Origin: Candidatus Fermentibacterota bacterium
Lineage (GTDB): Bacteria; JAFGKV01
Length of the DNA stretch: 37,842 nt
Reading direction: 5' to 3'
NCBI GenBank assembly: GCA_030620115.1
Contig: JAUXFG010000019.1
Location: 1 to 37,842 of the forward strand
Below are positions 31,079 through 37,842 of this stretch, piece by piece (position 1 is the stretch's first letter; every line of letters starts with the position of its first letter). The translations under genes and the position numbers were made by a program. The notes under the pieces are model-generated. The model saw only the letters and a program-made list of their open reading frames with translations. It did not search any database and had not been told where the DNA came from.

Positions 31079-32392
31079 TCAATCATAGTACTCATTGCCG
31101 AGATGCGTGATACACTCCTCCCCCATAAGAAACCGCAATGTATTCTTGAGCTTCATCAACTGGATGAAAAGATCATGCTCGGGATAAAGATCGGCGGCAT
31201 GCATGGGGCTCTTGAAGAAAAATGACATCCATTCTTGCACACCGTGCCACCCTGACCGGGCGGCAAGATCGAGACAGAGCCCGATATCAAGCACCAGGGG
31301 AGCGGCGAGTATACTGTCCCTGCAAAGGAAGTCGATCTTGATCTGCATCGGATAGCCCAGCCACCCGAATATGTCGATGTTGTCCCACCCTTCCTTATTG
31401 TCGCCCCGGGGTGGGTAATAGTTTATCCTGACCTTGTGGTACAGGTCATCATACAGCTCGGGATACACTTCCGGCTGAAGGATGTGCTCCAAAACGGAGA
31501 GCTTGCTTTCCTCTTTGGTCTTGAAGCTCTCCGGATCATCGAGGACTTCCCCATCCCGATTGCCCAGGATATTGGTTGAGAACCAGCCTCGAATACCGAT
31601 CATACGGGCCTTCAGCCCCGGCGCCAAGATTGTTTTCATCAATGTCTGGCCCGTCTTGAAGTCCTTGCCGACCACCGGCACGTTGTTCTGCGCGGCAAGT
31701 TCCATCAGAGCAGGGATATCAACCGACAGATTCGGGGCCCCGTTGGCGTACGGTATACCGGCTCTGAGTGCGGCATAAGCATACACCATGCTGGGCGAGA
31801 TGGCTGGATCTCGAGCCGCCAATCCCTGTTCGAACTTCTCTATGGTCTGGTGGACCGCTGTGGGCTTCAGAAAGATCTCCGTGCTCCCACACCAAATCAT
31901 CACAAGACGCGAACAGTCGTTTTCTCGTTTGAAGCGTTCCATGTCGTCAATGAGCTGTTCGGCCAGCTCCATCCAATTCCGACCTTTCTTGACATTCGGC
32001 CCGTCAAGCTTCTTCACATAATGCCGATCAAACACGGCGGACATGGGCTGTATCGCCTCCAGCTCGGGTTTGAGCTGATCGAGGAGATCTTTTCGGAGCA
32101 CGCCTGACCTCAAAGAAGCCTGGTAGGCATTGTCAGAGAAGATGTCCCATCCGCCGAACACGAGTTGGTCCATGGCGGCGAAAGGCGCGAAATCCTTCAG
32201 CGCAGGCGTTCTATTCTCCGTTCGTTGACCCAGTCGTATGGTGCCCATTTGGGTCAAGGAGCCAATGGGCCGACCCAAATCCCGTCTCACCGCATACACG
32301 CCGGCAATGAACGCCGTGGCAACCGCGCCCATCCCGGGGAGCAGCACCCCAAGCTTTCCTTCCGGGGGTGCAATAGTCTGAGGTCGCTCCAT
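31079..32392 (-). CDS. ino1: Inositol-3-phosphate synthase
   Basis: This NAD-dependent enzyme (437 residues) converts glucose-6-phosphate to 1L-myo-inositol-3-phosphate, the first step to inositol lipids or solutes. The nucleotide-binding loop is GMGAVATAFIAG (about 20-31). Conserved blocks include VGKDFKTGQT (about 241-250), LGNRDGE, and KIDFLCRDSILAAPLVLD near 345-362, including the catalytic Lys/Asp region. The ATG follows GGGAGGACTGG. It stands alone: 191 bases of plain DNA (30888-31078) separate it from ptsN. Inositol phospholipids or osmolytes are therefore likely in this organism. Confidence 0.95.
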   Translation of the reverse strand: MERPQTIAPPEGKLGVLLPGMGAVATAFIAGVYAVRRDLGRPIGSLTQMGTIRLGQRTENRTPALKDFAPFAAMDQLVFGGWDIFSDNAYQASLRSGVLRKDLLDQLKPELEAIQPMSAVFDRHYVKKLDGPNVKKGRNWMELAEQLIDDMERFKRENDCSRLVMIWCGSTEIFLKPTAVHQTIEKFEQGLAARDPAISPSMVYAYAALRAGIPYANGAPNLSVDIPALMELAAQNNVPVVGKDFKTGQTLMKTILAPGLKARMIGIRGWFSTNILGNRDGEVLDDPESFKTKEESKLSVLEHILQPEVYPELYDDLYHKVRINYYPPRGDNKEGWDNIDIFGWLGYPMQIKIDFLCRDSILAAPLVLDIGLCLDLAARSGWHGVQEWMSFFFKSPMHAADLYPEHDLFIQLMKLKNTLRFLMGEECITHLGNEYYD

Positions 32393-33265
32393 TCCAGTCC
32401 TCCCTATGCGCCTGGCGGCGCGAGGCTAATAATGTGTTGGTAGAGTCGGAAGAGAGGGAGCATCACGCATCCGCCTTCGCCGAGGCTTCGTCGTGACAAG
32501 AAGGCGCAAAGACGCAAAGGTGCGACCTTCGGTCGACTCGGAGGCAAGGGCGATAGGGTTGGCCGGCTCTGTCTTCTCTCCACTGTCATCTGTCCTCCCG
32601 AGCCCAAAGAGCGGCCTCATTCCCGCGCGAAGCCGTGGAAACGACCCAGAGGCCTTGCGCAATCTTCCCACTTCTTCAATGCGAACCGCACAGCATACCG
32701 CCGACAACCATTCCAGGCAAACTTATACCGACCCCCCTGAAGGCGCAACAGCCATCCCATGGCCTCTCCCGCATTTCGCTTATCCTCCCATTCCGCTTCT
32801 CTTCCTCATCCGGCCTCAACAGCTCTCTTCTCCCCATTCTCCTCCTTCTGCCATCTCAACGCTGAACGCTCTCTTCTCCCATCCATTCCTTGCTCCATCA
32901 TCTCAACGCTGAACGCTGAACGCTTCCTTATCCCTTCCCCAACCCAGATTGGCAGATTATAGATTGTCAGATTTCAGATTCTTCCTCTCCCAATCCCCTC
33001 TCATCAGCATCTCTGGAGGGACGTGCGCCAGCTGGCGGATCGTGGCACAGGTCAGTAGCACAGGTCAGTGGCGCAGGCGTCCCTGCCTGCGATCTTCCCG
33101 TATCGAGCCTCTACGACCATGACCAAGCATCGAAGATCCGACAACCCGCGGCCTCACTCCGTCATCTGAACGCTGCCCGCTGAACGCTCCCTTCTCCCAA
33201 TCCCCCATCACCCCATTCCCCCATCACCCCATTCCCCCAATCCCTGCCGCTAATCGCTTCAGGAC
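32393..33265. repeat. Long repeat-rich non-coding stretch at island boundary
   Basis: About 870 bases with no gene. Contents include GAAGGCGCAAAGACGCAAAG (32500-32519), several CTCAACGCTGAACGCT units (about 32850-32925), AGATTGGCAGATTATAGATT-type words near 32945, a GCACAGGTCAGT short tandem at 33042-33070, a GCGTCCCTGCCTGC word at 33076, and CCCCATTCCCCCATCACC runs at 33190-33242. It marks the change from conserved operons to the accessory toxin-antitoxin island. Confidence 0.6.
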
Positions 33266-33307
33266 TTGACGTCTCATTATGACCATGGTAACATGACTAT
33301 GGTCATA
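33266..33307 (+). promoter_or_regulatory. Promoter with overlapping inverted-repeat operator of the Phd/VapC module
   Basis: A -35 box TTGACG (33266-33271) and -10 box TAACAT (33289-33294) are separated by 17 bases. A perfect 9-base inverted repeat, TATGACCAT (33278-33286) and ATGGTCATA (33299-33307), overlaps the spacer and the -10 flank. Autoregulation by an antitoxin binding such a palindrome is the rule for Phd/YefM modules. The antitoxin start is at 33341. Confidence 0.75.
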
Positions 33308-33340
33308 TCACCCCTCCTCATCTTGAAAGAGATCTCAATC

Positions 33341-33619
33341 ATGGAGAATCTGATTTCCAAATCGAAGTTCAAGGCCCGCGCCCTGCAGTACTTCCGGTTC
33401 GTGGAAAAGACCAGCAAGCCATTGGTGATCACTGATCATGGGAAACCAACGCTCAAGATCATCCCCTATGACTCTACCCCTGAGGACATCCTGCAACGCT
33501 TGCGGGGGTCGGTCGTGAAATACGCTGAGCCTACCGAACCTGTTGGCCTGGACGAGTGGAATGTTCTAGCCCGGACTTCTCACCGGCTTTCGAAGCGAAA
33601 TGGCCGAGATGGTTCTTGA
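33341..33619 (+). CDS. Phd/YefM-type antitoxin with element-encoded C-terminus
   Basis: The 92-residue protein is a Phd/YefM-like antitoxin: SKSKFKARALQYFRFVEKTS, KPLVITDHGKPTLKIIPYD, then a toxin-binding helix region PTEPVGLDEWNVL. The last 17 or so residues (ARTSHRLSKRNGRDGS) come from element A, which begins at 33566. The native protein probably ended just after DEWNVL. The ATG at 33341 is chosen because the promoter's transcript would start near 33301, although an in-frame ATG exists at 33266. DNA-binding residues are intact; toxin binding may be weakened. The partner is the PIN protein at 33752. Confidence 0.85.
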   Translation: MENLISKSKFKARALQYFRFVEKTSKPLVITDHGKPTLKIIPYDSTPEDILQRLRGSVVKYAEPTEPVGLDEWNVLARTSHRLSKRNGRDGS

Positions 33620-33750
33620 TGCGAGGCTTGCGACTGAAGACCCCGCAGGCGTATCCTCTGCGATACGTCGAGGAGGCTGATGGAGCGTAACGAAGCAGGC
33701 AGTGCCTTATCGGCTATTGCAGCCGAATGTTGGTGAGAAGTTCGGGTTAG
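33566..33750 (+). mobile_element. Element A, copy 1 (MITE-like, 185 bp)
   Basis: The left end CTAGCCCGGACTTCTCACCG and the right end, read in reverse complement, CTAACCCGAACTTCTCACCA, match at 17 of 20 positions. The interior has a conserved core (GAGATGGTTCT, GCGACTGA, GCAGGCGTATCCTCTG, GATACGTCGAGGA, GATGGAGCGTAACG) shared with the inverted copy at 37151-37337. Read as protein both copies give MVL-ARLATE--AGVSS-IRRG. No transposase is encoded. It separates the Phd and VapC genes. Confidence 0.8.
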
Positions 33751-33751
33751 G

Positions 33752-34147
33752 ATGATAGTACTCGATACACATGCATGGGTCTGGTGGATTGGCGATCCTC
33801 GCCGGCTCTCGCAGGCCGCACACCAGTCTATCGATGAGGCCTCGAAACAGGATGGCATCTATGTGTCCTCCATGAGCACATGGGAGGTGGCCATGCTTGT
33901 CAAGAAGGGACGGCTTCAACTGACCATGAATGTCGCGGATTGGATCGCTCAGTCAGCTTTGCTACCATCGCTGCACTTCGTCCCCGTGGACAACAGCCTC
34001 GCCCTCAGATCTGTCCATCTACCGGATTCTCTTTCTCCGGATCCCGTTGATCGAATCATCGTGGCCACTGCAATCAAGCTCGACGCACCGCTTGTCACGA
34101 AAGACAAACGGATCAGAGCATCCGATGTGGTAGCGACTATTTGGTAA
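33752..34147 (+). CDS. PIN-domain (VapC-like) toxin
   Basis: This 131-residue PIN-domain ribonuclease is complete. The metal-binding acids are visible: D5 in MIVLDTHAWVWW, E in STWEVAML, and D residues in DPVDRIIVATAIK and VTKDKRI. The family pairs with Phd/YefM-type antitoxins. Such genes usually overlap their antitoxin; here element A pushes the toxin about 130 bases beyond the (already extended) antitoxin stop. The sequence TAGGATG at the element's end may include the native antitoxin stop. Only AGG precedes the ATG, so translation may be weak. Confidence 0.88.
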   Translation: MIVLDTHAWVWWIGDPRRLSQAAHQSIDEASKQDGIYVSSMSTWEVAMLVKKGRLQLTMNVADWIAQSALLPSLHFVPVDNSLALRSVHLPDSLSPDPVDRIIVATAIKLDAPLVTKDKRIRASDVVATIW

Positions 34148-34518
34148 ACGCTTTGCGGCGCGACATCGACCACGCGAGGGACGCGTGGTTGACATGGGCA
34201 ATATCCGATTCTGGTCTTGTTCCTATGCTCTGCGCTTCCCCTCTTCCGCTGACTTCTGACACCTGACTCAATTCCCATACCCCATCACCCCCCTCCAAGC
34301 TGGCAGTAGGCAGTCAGAAAAGGAGATGATGTGATGTTCAGAACTCCCAATAGCCCAAACCAATGATGTGTCTTCACTCCTGACTCCTGAACCATGGACC
34401 CCATGAATGGCTACCCATCATTCCTGCACAAACCATTGGCATTTCGGACTCGCGCCTTTATATTCGGCAAGAGAAGGAGAATATGAGATCTGGTAATCGG
34501 GAAGTGTAAGAAGGTGGT
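34148..34518. other. Gap with hairpin repeat and promoter of AbiEii module
   Basis: The first part (34148-34190) is the ACGCTTTGCGGCGCGACATC repeat with stem ACCACGCG/CGCGTGGT, related to 10779-10815. 34240-34420 is low-complexity CTGACTCCTGA-type sequence. A good promoter is at 34436-34464. No gene is seen. Confidence 0.6.
34436..34464 (+). promoter_or_regulatory. Sigma-70-like promoter of DUF6922/AbiEii operon
   Basis: TTGGCA (34436-34441), a 17-base spacer, and TATATT (34459-34464) lie 55 bases upstream of the ATG at 34519, which has AAGAAGGTGG before it. Confidence 0.6.
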
Positions 34519-34884
34519 ATGCCTGAATTGCAGCAAAGATCGAGCGCGCGATCAGCGATTCCCTCTCCGGAGCATCTCCCATCCGACATTGATCGTCTTC
34601 CTGAAGACGCAGCCTGCTTGTTCCCGGAATACGTTTTCGAGACCATGGATGTGGACCGCCACAAGGGAGTGATCATAGAGCGGGTGCTGGAGCGGGGCAG
34701 CTGGCAGCAGACACGTTGGTTGTTTGCTCGCTATGGAGAGAATTGTGTGGCCGAATGGGTACAGCGACATGGGTTTCGACTTTTGTCGAAGCGATCGTTC
34801 GCCCTATGGCGGCTGGCGCTGGGGATACAAGACTATGTTGCCCCGGAGTGGGCAGTTGAAGCGAAGAGAGCTGAGGCATGGTAA
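34519..34884 (+). CDS. DUF6922-like antitoxin-position protein
   Basis: This 121-residue protein carries the pattern FPEYVFETMDVDRHKGVIIERVLERGS...RWLFARYGENCVAEWVQRHGFRLLSKRSFALWRLAL (about 35-110), which I recognise as the DUF6922-type small protein commonly encoded before AbiEii-like nucleotidyltransferases. It overlaps the next gene by 7 bases. It is likely the antitoxin or partner of that toxin; this is inferred from position. The N-terminal 30 residues are not conserved. Confidence 0.7.
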   Translation: MPELQQRSSARSAIPSPEHLPSDIDRLPEDAACLFPEYVFETMDVDRHKGVIIERVLERGSWQQTRWLFARYGENCVAEWVQRHGFRLLSKRSFALWRLALGIQDYVAPEWAVEAKRAEAW

Positions 34885-35534
34885 ACATGTCTGACTCGGC
34901 CATCACGGATGGCTGTCGGCAGGCACTAGGCTATCTCCGTACCGCAAAGTTCATCGGCGACTTCTATCTTGCAGGGGGGACCGCGCTGGCGCTGCAAATC
35001 GAGCATCGGGTATCAACCGATCTCGACTGGTTCAGCGCCACACGTCGCCTCCTGGCGCCGGAGCGTGACGAGATCTGTCTGGCGCTGGGCAAGAGCAGGG
35101 AGCTCGAAATCGTCTCTGAACAAGATGGAATGTTGTTTACGCGGCTCTTTGGCACGGACGTGAGTTTCATCCATCAGCCCCATCGTCTCCTGAAGCCAAC
35201 AGTCGAGTACCATGGGGTACGACTTGCTTCGCCGACAGATATCGGTCTCATGAAACTCGCCGCCATCAACTCACGAGGTTCACGACGCGACTTCATCGAT
35301 GTGTACTGCTTGCGCGACAGGATCGCACTCGACAGGTTGCTGGACCTTGCACTGATTAAGTATTCCGACCGTCCCAACTTCTTGGCTGTCGCGGCCCGCG
35401 CCCTCGCATACTTCGAGGATGCTGAGCAACAGCCAATGCCCATGCTGCTAGCCTCGGTCCGCTGGGACGATGTGCGGAACTACTGCGAAGCGGCTGCTCG
35501 CCACCTAGCGCGCCGCTCAAGCGGCTTGGATTGA
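34878..35534 (+). CDS. AbiEii/AbiGii-family nucleotidyltransferase toxin
   Basis: The protein (218 residues) belongs to the AbiEii/AbiGii toxin family of NTP-transferases, which act in phage defence or plasmid-type TA systems. The characteristic motif is YLAGGTALALQIEHRVSTDLDWF (about 33-55): GGT followed by the metal-binding DLD. A second conserved block is LASPTDIGLMKLAAINSRGSRRDFIDVY (about 115-142). It appears intact. The 7-base overlap with the DUF6922-like gene makes this a coherent two-gene module. The target RNA or nucleotide is unknown. Confidence 0.85.
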   Translation: MVNMSDSAITDGCRQALGYLRTAKFIGDFYLAGGTALALQIEHRVSTDLDWFSATRRLLAPERDEICLALGKSRELEIVSEQDGMLFTRLFGTDVSFIHQPHRLLKPTVEYHGVRLASPTDIGLMKLAAINSRGSRRDFIDVYCLRDRIALDRLLDLALIKYSDRPNFLAVAARALAYFEDAEQQPMPMLLASVRWDDVRNYCEAAARHLARRSSGLD

Positions 35535-35662
35535 AAGGGTTCCAGAGATGACTGGATCCCAACCCATTCCGGTGCTCGTATCCGGCGACTCCAAGACCAT
35601 TCGAGAGAATTTAGTAACTCTCTCAATAAGTCGGTGCATCGAACATTCTCCCCCTTTGACTA

Positions 35663-35734
35663 AGGGCTTGCGCAAGAATAAGCTGCATCGAGTCCCGCGT
35701 ACTGCGCGGGATGAAGTTATTTCTGCGCGAACCC

Positions 35735-35735
<1 letters not shown>
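35663..35735. mobile_element. Element B, short copy
   Basis: The left end AGGGCTTGCGCAAGAATAA (35663-35681) and right end TTATTTCTGCGCGAACCCT (35717-35735) are imperfect inverted repeats around a small hairpin TCCCGCG/CGCGGGA. Its right end directly abuts the element-A end at 35735. Confidence 0.6.
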
Positions 35736-36133
<398 letters not shown>

Positions 36134-36358
36134 TCAATCGGTCGTACTCTTGAGCTTCCAGTGCTCTTTCGCTCTCTCAAAGATCTCTGTTGCTGTCTGA
36201 CCCTCATAAAGCCGCCGAGAGATCTCTACGTAGTCCGTCGGTTCTCTGTGGAGGAGAGTAAGAAATCGAAGAGCGGCTGCAGGCCCAAGTGCCTTGTTCA
36301 GGGCATCTATCCCGTTGATCCTGATTTCCGTATCATCTATGGTTGCTGCTGTTTCCAT
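36134..36358 (-). CDS. Small conserved-looking protein of unknown function
   Basis: This 74-residue acidic protein reads METAATIDDTEIRINGIDAL then NKALGPAAALRFLTLLHREPTDYVEISRRLYEGQTATEIFERA. The pattern (a short beta start, then ALG--AALRF-----R-P-DY) resembles small proteins found in toxin-antitoxin neighbourhoods of many bacteria, but I cannot name the family. No ribosome-binding site is clear before the ATG and no partner gene overlaps it. It is probably a real gene or solitary antitoxin; coding confidence is moderate. Confidence 0.55.
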   Translation of the reverse strand: METAATIDDTEIRINGIDALNKALGPAAALRFLTLLHREPTDYVEISRRLYEGQTATEIFERAKEHWKLKSTTD

Positions 36359-36825
36359 ATGACGAATATGGATCCGGCAACATAAGCTGTCAACTCACAC
36401 CCATCATGCACCCGTGCAAACCACCCCTGTCATTCTGAGCGACGCCCAGGAGCGAAGAATCTCTCCTTGTTCCATGCTCCATCATCTCAACGCTGCACGC
36501 TGAACGCTCTCTTCTCCCATCCCCCCACCCAGATTCTTCAGTCGCCCGCTCCCTCAGATTCTCCCTCCTTCCACATCCCTGATCCCTCTGACCTGAAACT
36601 TCGACGGGACCAAGCACTCAGCGCCCGGAGTGCTGGGCGGGAACTTCGTCGATTCGGATGGAAGTTCCTTCCCCGAATGATCCCGCCATCTGACGGACAT
36701 CTCCATCGATTCGAATTCTCCATGAGCCCCAGTTTCTTGCACATGCATGTCATTTCCCATGTAGCAGCATGAGCGGCGGGATGCCCGGCTATCTCTCATA
36801 GCCCTTGCCCTGTTCGGAGAAATCG
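36359..36825. repeat. Repeat-rich gap before MNT gene
   Basis: REP-like units lie at 36427-36467 and 36530-36558 in the opposite order to other sites. CTCAACGCTGCACGCTGAAC lies between them. 36640-36690 has GGAACTTCGTCGATTCGGAT then GGAAGTTCC, somewhat like the tandem units at 37629-37733. No gene is convincing. Confidence 0.55.
36427..36558. repeat. REP-like pair, site 5 (reversed order)
   Basis: CTGTCATTCTGAGCGACGCC followed by CAGGAGCGAAGAATCTCTCC, then, after a spacer, AGATTCTTCAGTCGCCCGCT followed by CCCTCAGA. It has the same units as the other sites but outward/inward order reversed and the second unit shortened. Confidence 0.7.
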
Positions 36826-37137
36826 ATGCGATTGTCCAGACACGAGAAGCATGAATTAGCGAGACAACTAGTTGACTGCCTCAAGGAAGAGAAGGAAATC
36901 AGGAAGATAGTGATCTTTGGATCATTCATGGAAGCCGCTAAACCTCATGATCTTGATGTGGCTGTCTTCCAAGATAGTACTGAATCCTACCTTCCACTTG
37001 CTCTGAAGTATAGGAAAAAGGTCAGGCCAATCTCCCGGATAATCCCGCTCGATCTTATTCCCATCACTGCGAACGCCTCAGCCGATGACCGGTTCTTGTC
37101 CGAGATTCTGGAAGGCGAGGTGGTCTATGAGAGATGA
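36826..37137 (+). CDS. MNT-type nucleotidyltransferase (antitoxin of MNT/HEPN)
   Basis: This 103-residue minimal nucleotidyltransferase has the signature GSF at about 34-36 (IVIFGSFMEAAKPHDLDVAV) and the DLD metal pair 10 residues later. MNT proteins neutralise HEPN RNases, in studied cases by adding nucleotides. ATG 36826 is chosen because GGAGA lies 6 bases upstream; an in-frame ATG at 36805 lacks a site. The 3' end overlaps the broken HEPN gene (its start ATG at 37127) by 11 bases. The gene itself appears intact. Confidence 0.82.
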   Translation: MRLSRHEKHELARQLVDCLKEEKEIRKIVIFGSFMEAAKPHDLDVAVFQDSTESYLPLALKYRKKVRPISRIIPLDLIPITANASADDRFLSEILEGEVVYER

Positions 37138-37534
37138 AACGAAGCGCTGGCCAGCCCGCACTTCTCACCAACTCCCTACTACAACGGCCGATATGGTCCT
37201 GTCTACCGCGTTACGCTCCATCGGCCATCCTCGACGTATCTCAGAGGATACGCCTGCTGATTCCTCAGTCGCAAGCCTTGCAGCCAGAACCATCTCCCCC
37301 GTTTCGCAACAGGAGGCGGTGAGAAATGCGGGCCAGGGTTCGCAGACGAGAATCTCCGCGCAGCAGAGCTGCTCCTCGAAAGCGAACTCCACAACCCTTG
37401 CCTTCAGAACATCCAAGTATCCTCTTGGCAGTGCGCTGCCCGATTTCGAGCCCACCAGAGAAACTTGTGAGCGATGTATCGATATCGCAAAGCACGTTCG
37501 CGATTCCGCAATGAAGTTCTTGGACGAATCATAG
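37127..37534 (+). pseudogene. HEPN toxin pseudogene split by element A
   Basis: Three pieces are visible. The start MRDETKRW (37127-37150) is followed by element A (37151-37337). Then, in another frame, comes FADENLRAAELLLESELHNP followed by CLQNIQ (37339-37419), a standard HEPN N-terminal region. After a further lesion, back in the first frame, the C-terminal YPLGSALPDFEPTRETCERC ... IDIAKHVRDSAMKFLDES ends at 37534. Removing 185 bases would put KRW and FADENL in one frame. The middle of the HEPN fold, where the RNase Rx4-6H motif is expected, is missing, so the toxin is dead. Confidence 0.8.
37151..37337 (-). mobile_element. Element A, copy 2 (inverted, about 187 bp)
   Basis: The ends are CCAGCCCGCACTTCTCACC (37151-37169) and GGTGAGAAATGCGGGCCAGG (37318-37337), imperfect inverted repeats. 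In reverse complement the interior matches copy 1 through the core GAGATGGTTCT ... GCGACTGA ... GCAGGCGTATCCTCTGAGAT ... GATGGAGCGTAACG. The encoded peptide EMVLAARLATEESAGVSSEI is open here to a stop at 37165, longer than in copy 1. Confidence 0.8.
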
Positions 37535-37842
37535 CTCGAACTTGAATCGCGTATTTCGTTTTCTTCCTCGCTCCTTCCTTCAACGCCTTTCTGCTTCACC
37601 GCGAAGCCCCAAGATTGCATATTCCGAGGCAAGTTTACCACCGATTCCGACGGAAAGTTACCACCGATTCCGATTGAAGTTTACCACTGATTCCGACGGA
37701 AGCTTACCACTGATTCCGACGGAAGTTTACCATCTTGTGACAGCTGCAGTTTTCCTACCTGAGCTGTCTTGATCTGGAGCAAGTAGCGACGCTGGTCAGT
37801 CCTTGGCCGAGCCGTCCCTCGGCGTAGCCGAAGGCCGAGCCG
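37535..37842. repeat. Terminal non-coding stretch with tandem repeats
   Basis: No gene is recognised in the last 308 bases. 37629-37733 is a 23-base tandem repeat. The final 40 bases contain GGCCGAGCCG twice (37805-37814 and 37833-37842) around CCTCGGCGTAGCCGAAGGCC-like sequence. Confidence 0.55.
37629..37733. repeat. 23-bp tandem repeat (about 4.5 units)
   Basis: The unit is AAGTTTACCACYGATTCCGA plus CGG, with small variations (AAAGTTACC, GATTGAAG, AAGCTTACC). Multiple short repeats of this kind occur inside the ends of some IS21-family elements; no istA or istB is in the window, so this is only a possibility. Confidence 0.75.

Noticed and set aside
37165-37641. Minus-strand 158-residue frame across element A and the HEPN relic
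   Set aside because: It joins element-A peptide to antisense HEPN sequence; only the element-A part is shared with another locus, so it is not treated as a gene.

Overview
The window looks like chromosome from an uncultured Gram-negative bacterium. An outer membrane is implied by an LpxL-type acyltransferase, an LptE-like lipoprotein, TonB/ExbB/ExbD, and a PorV-type beta-barrel fused to TPRs. The mix of a PorV/PorQ-type protein, GH57 branching enzyme plus DUF4912, bacterial myo-inositol-phosphate synthase and large TPR proteins fits FCB-like or neighbouring candidate phyla, but the sequence alone does not place the taxon. Gaps between operons are packed with dispersed repeats: inverted REP-like units, CCCTGAA heptamers, CCCATT tracts and two MITE-like families.

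Layout. 283-1017 (+) is a pteridine-reductase-like SDR with an altered active site, convergent with tyrS. A glycan operon (DUF4912, GH57 branching enzyme) and tyrS read leftward to 1028. 5456-7187 (+) is an ECF sigma, anti-sigma and Spy/CpxP-like operon. 7114-13791 (-) is the conserved DUF177-rpmF-plsX-fabD-fabG-acpP-fabF-rnc lipid cluster, without fabH. 14234-15570 (-) holds ndk and an LpxL-like acyltransferase. 15998-26406 (-) is an envelope cluster: ExbB, ExbD, TonB, two very large secreted TPR proteins, a PEGA plus beta-propeller protein and LptE. 26736-30887 (-) is a tightly overlapped set: ptsN-like, zinc ribbon, unknown DUF, lexA, PorV-TPR. 31079-32392 (-) is ino1.

From about 33.2 kb to the end is an accessory island of toxin-antitoxin-like modules: Phd/VapC, DUF6922/AbiEii, a truncated DUF433 gene, an unknown small gene and MNT/HEPN. 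A 185-187 bp element with inverted termini (here called element A) separates the Phd and VapC genes, disrupts the HEPN gene, and leaves a remnant at the 3' end of the DUF433 gene. Removing 185 bp from the HEPN gene restores its reading frame, which is good evidence for insertion. This recurrent association of a small non-autonomous element with TA modules is the most novel observation.

A second candidate system is the envelope cluster. It has the parts list of a Tol-Pal machine: proton channel, TolR-like protein, TonB/TolA-like link, beta-propeller and TPR proteins. It is assembled from ExbB/ExbD/TonB-type parts and very large TPR proteins.
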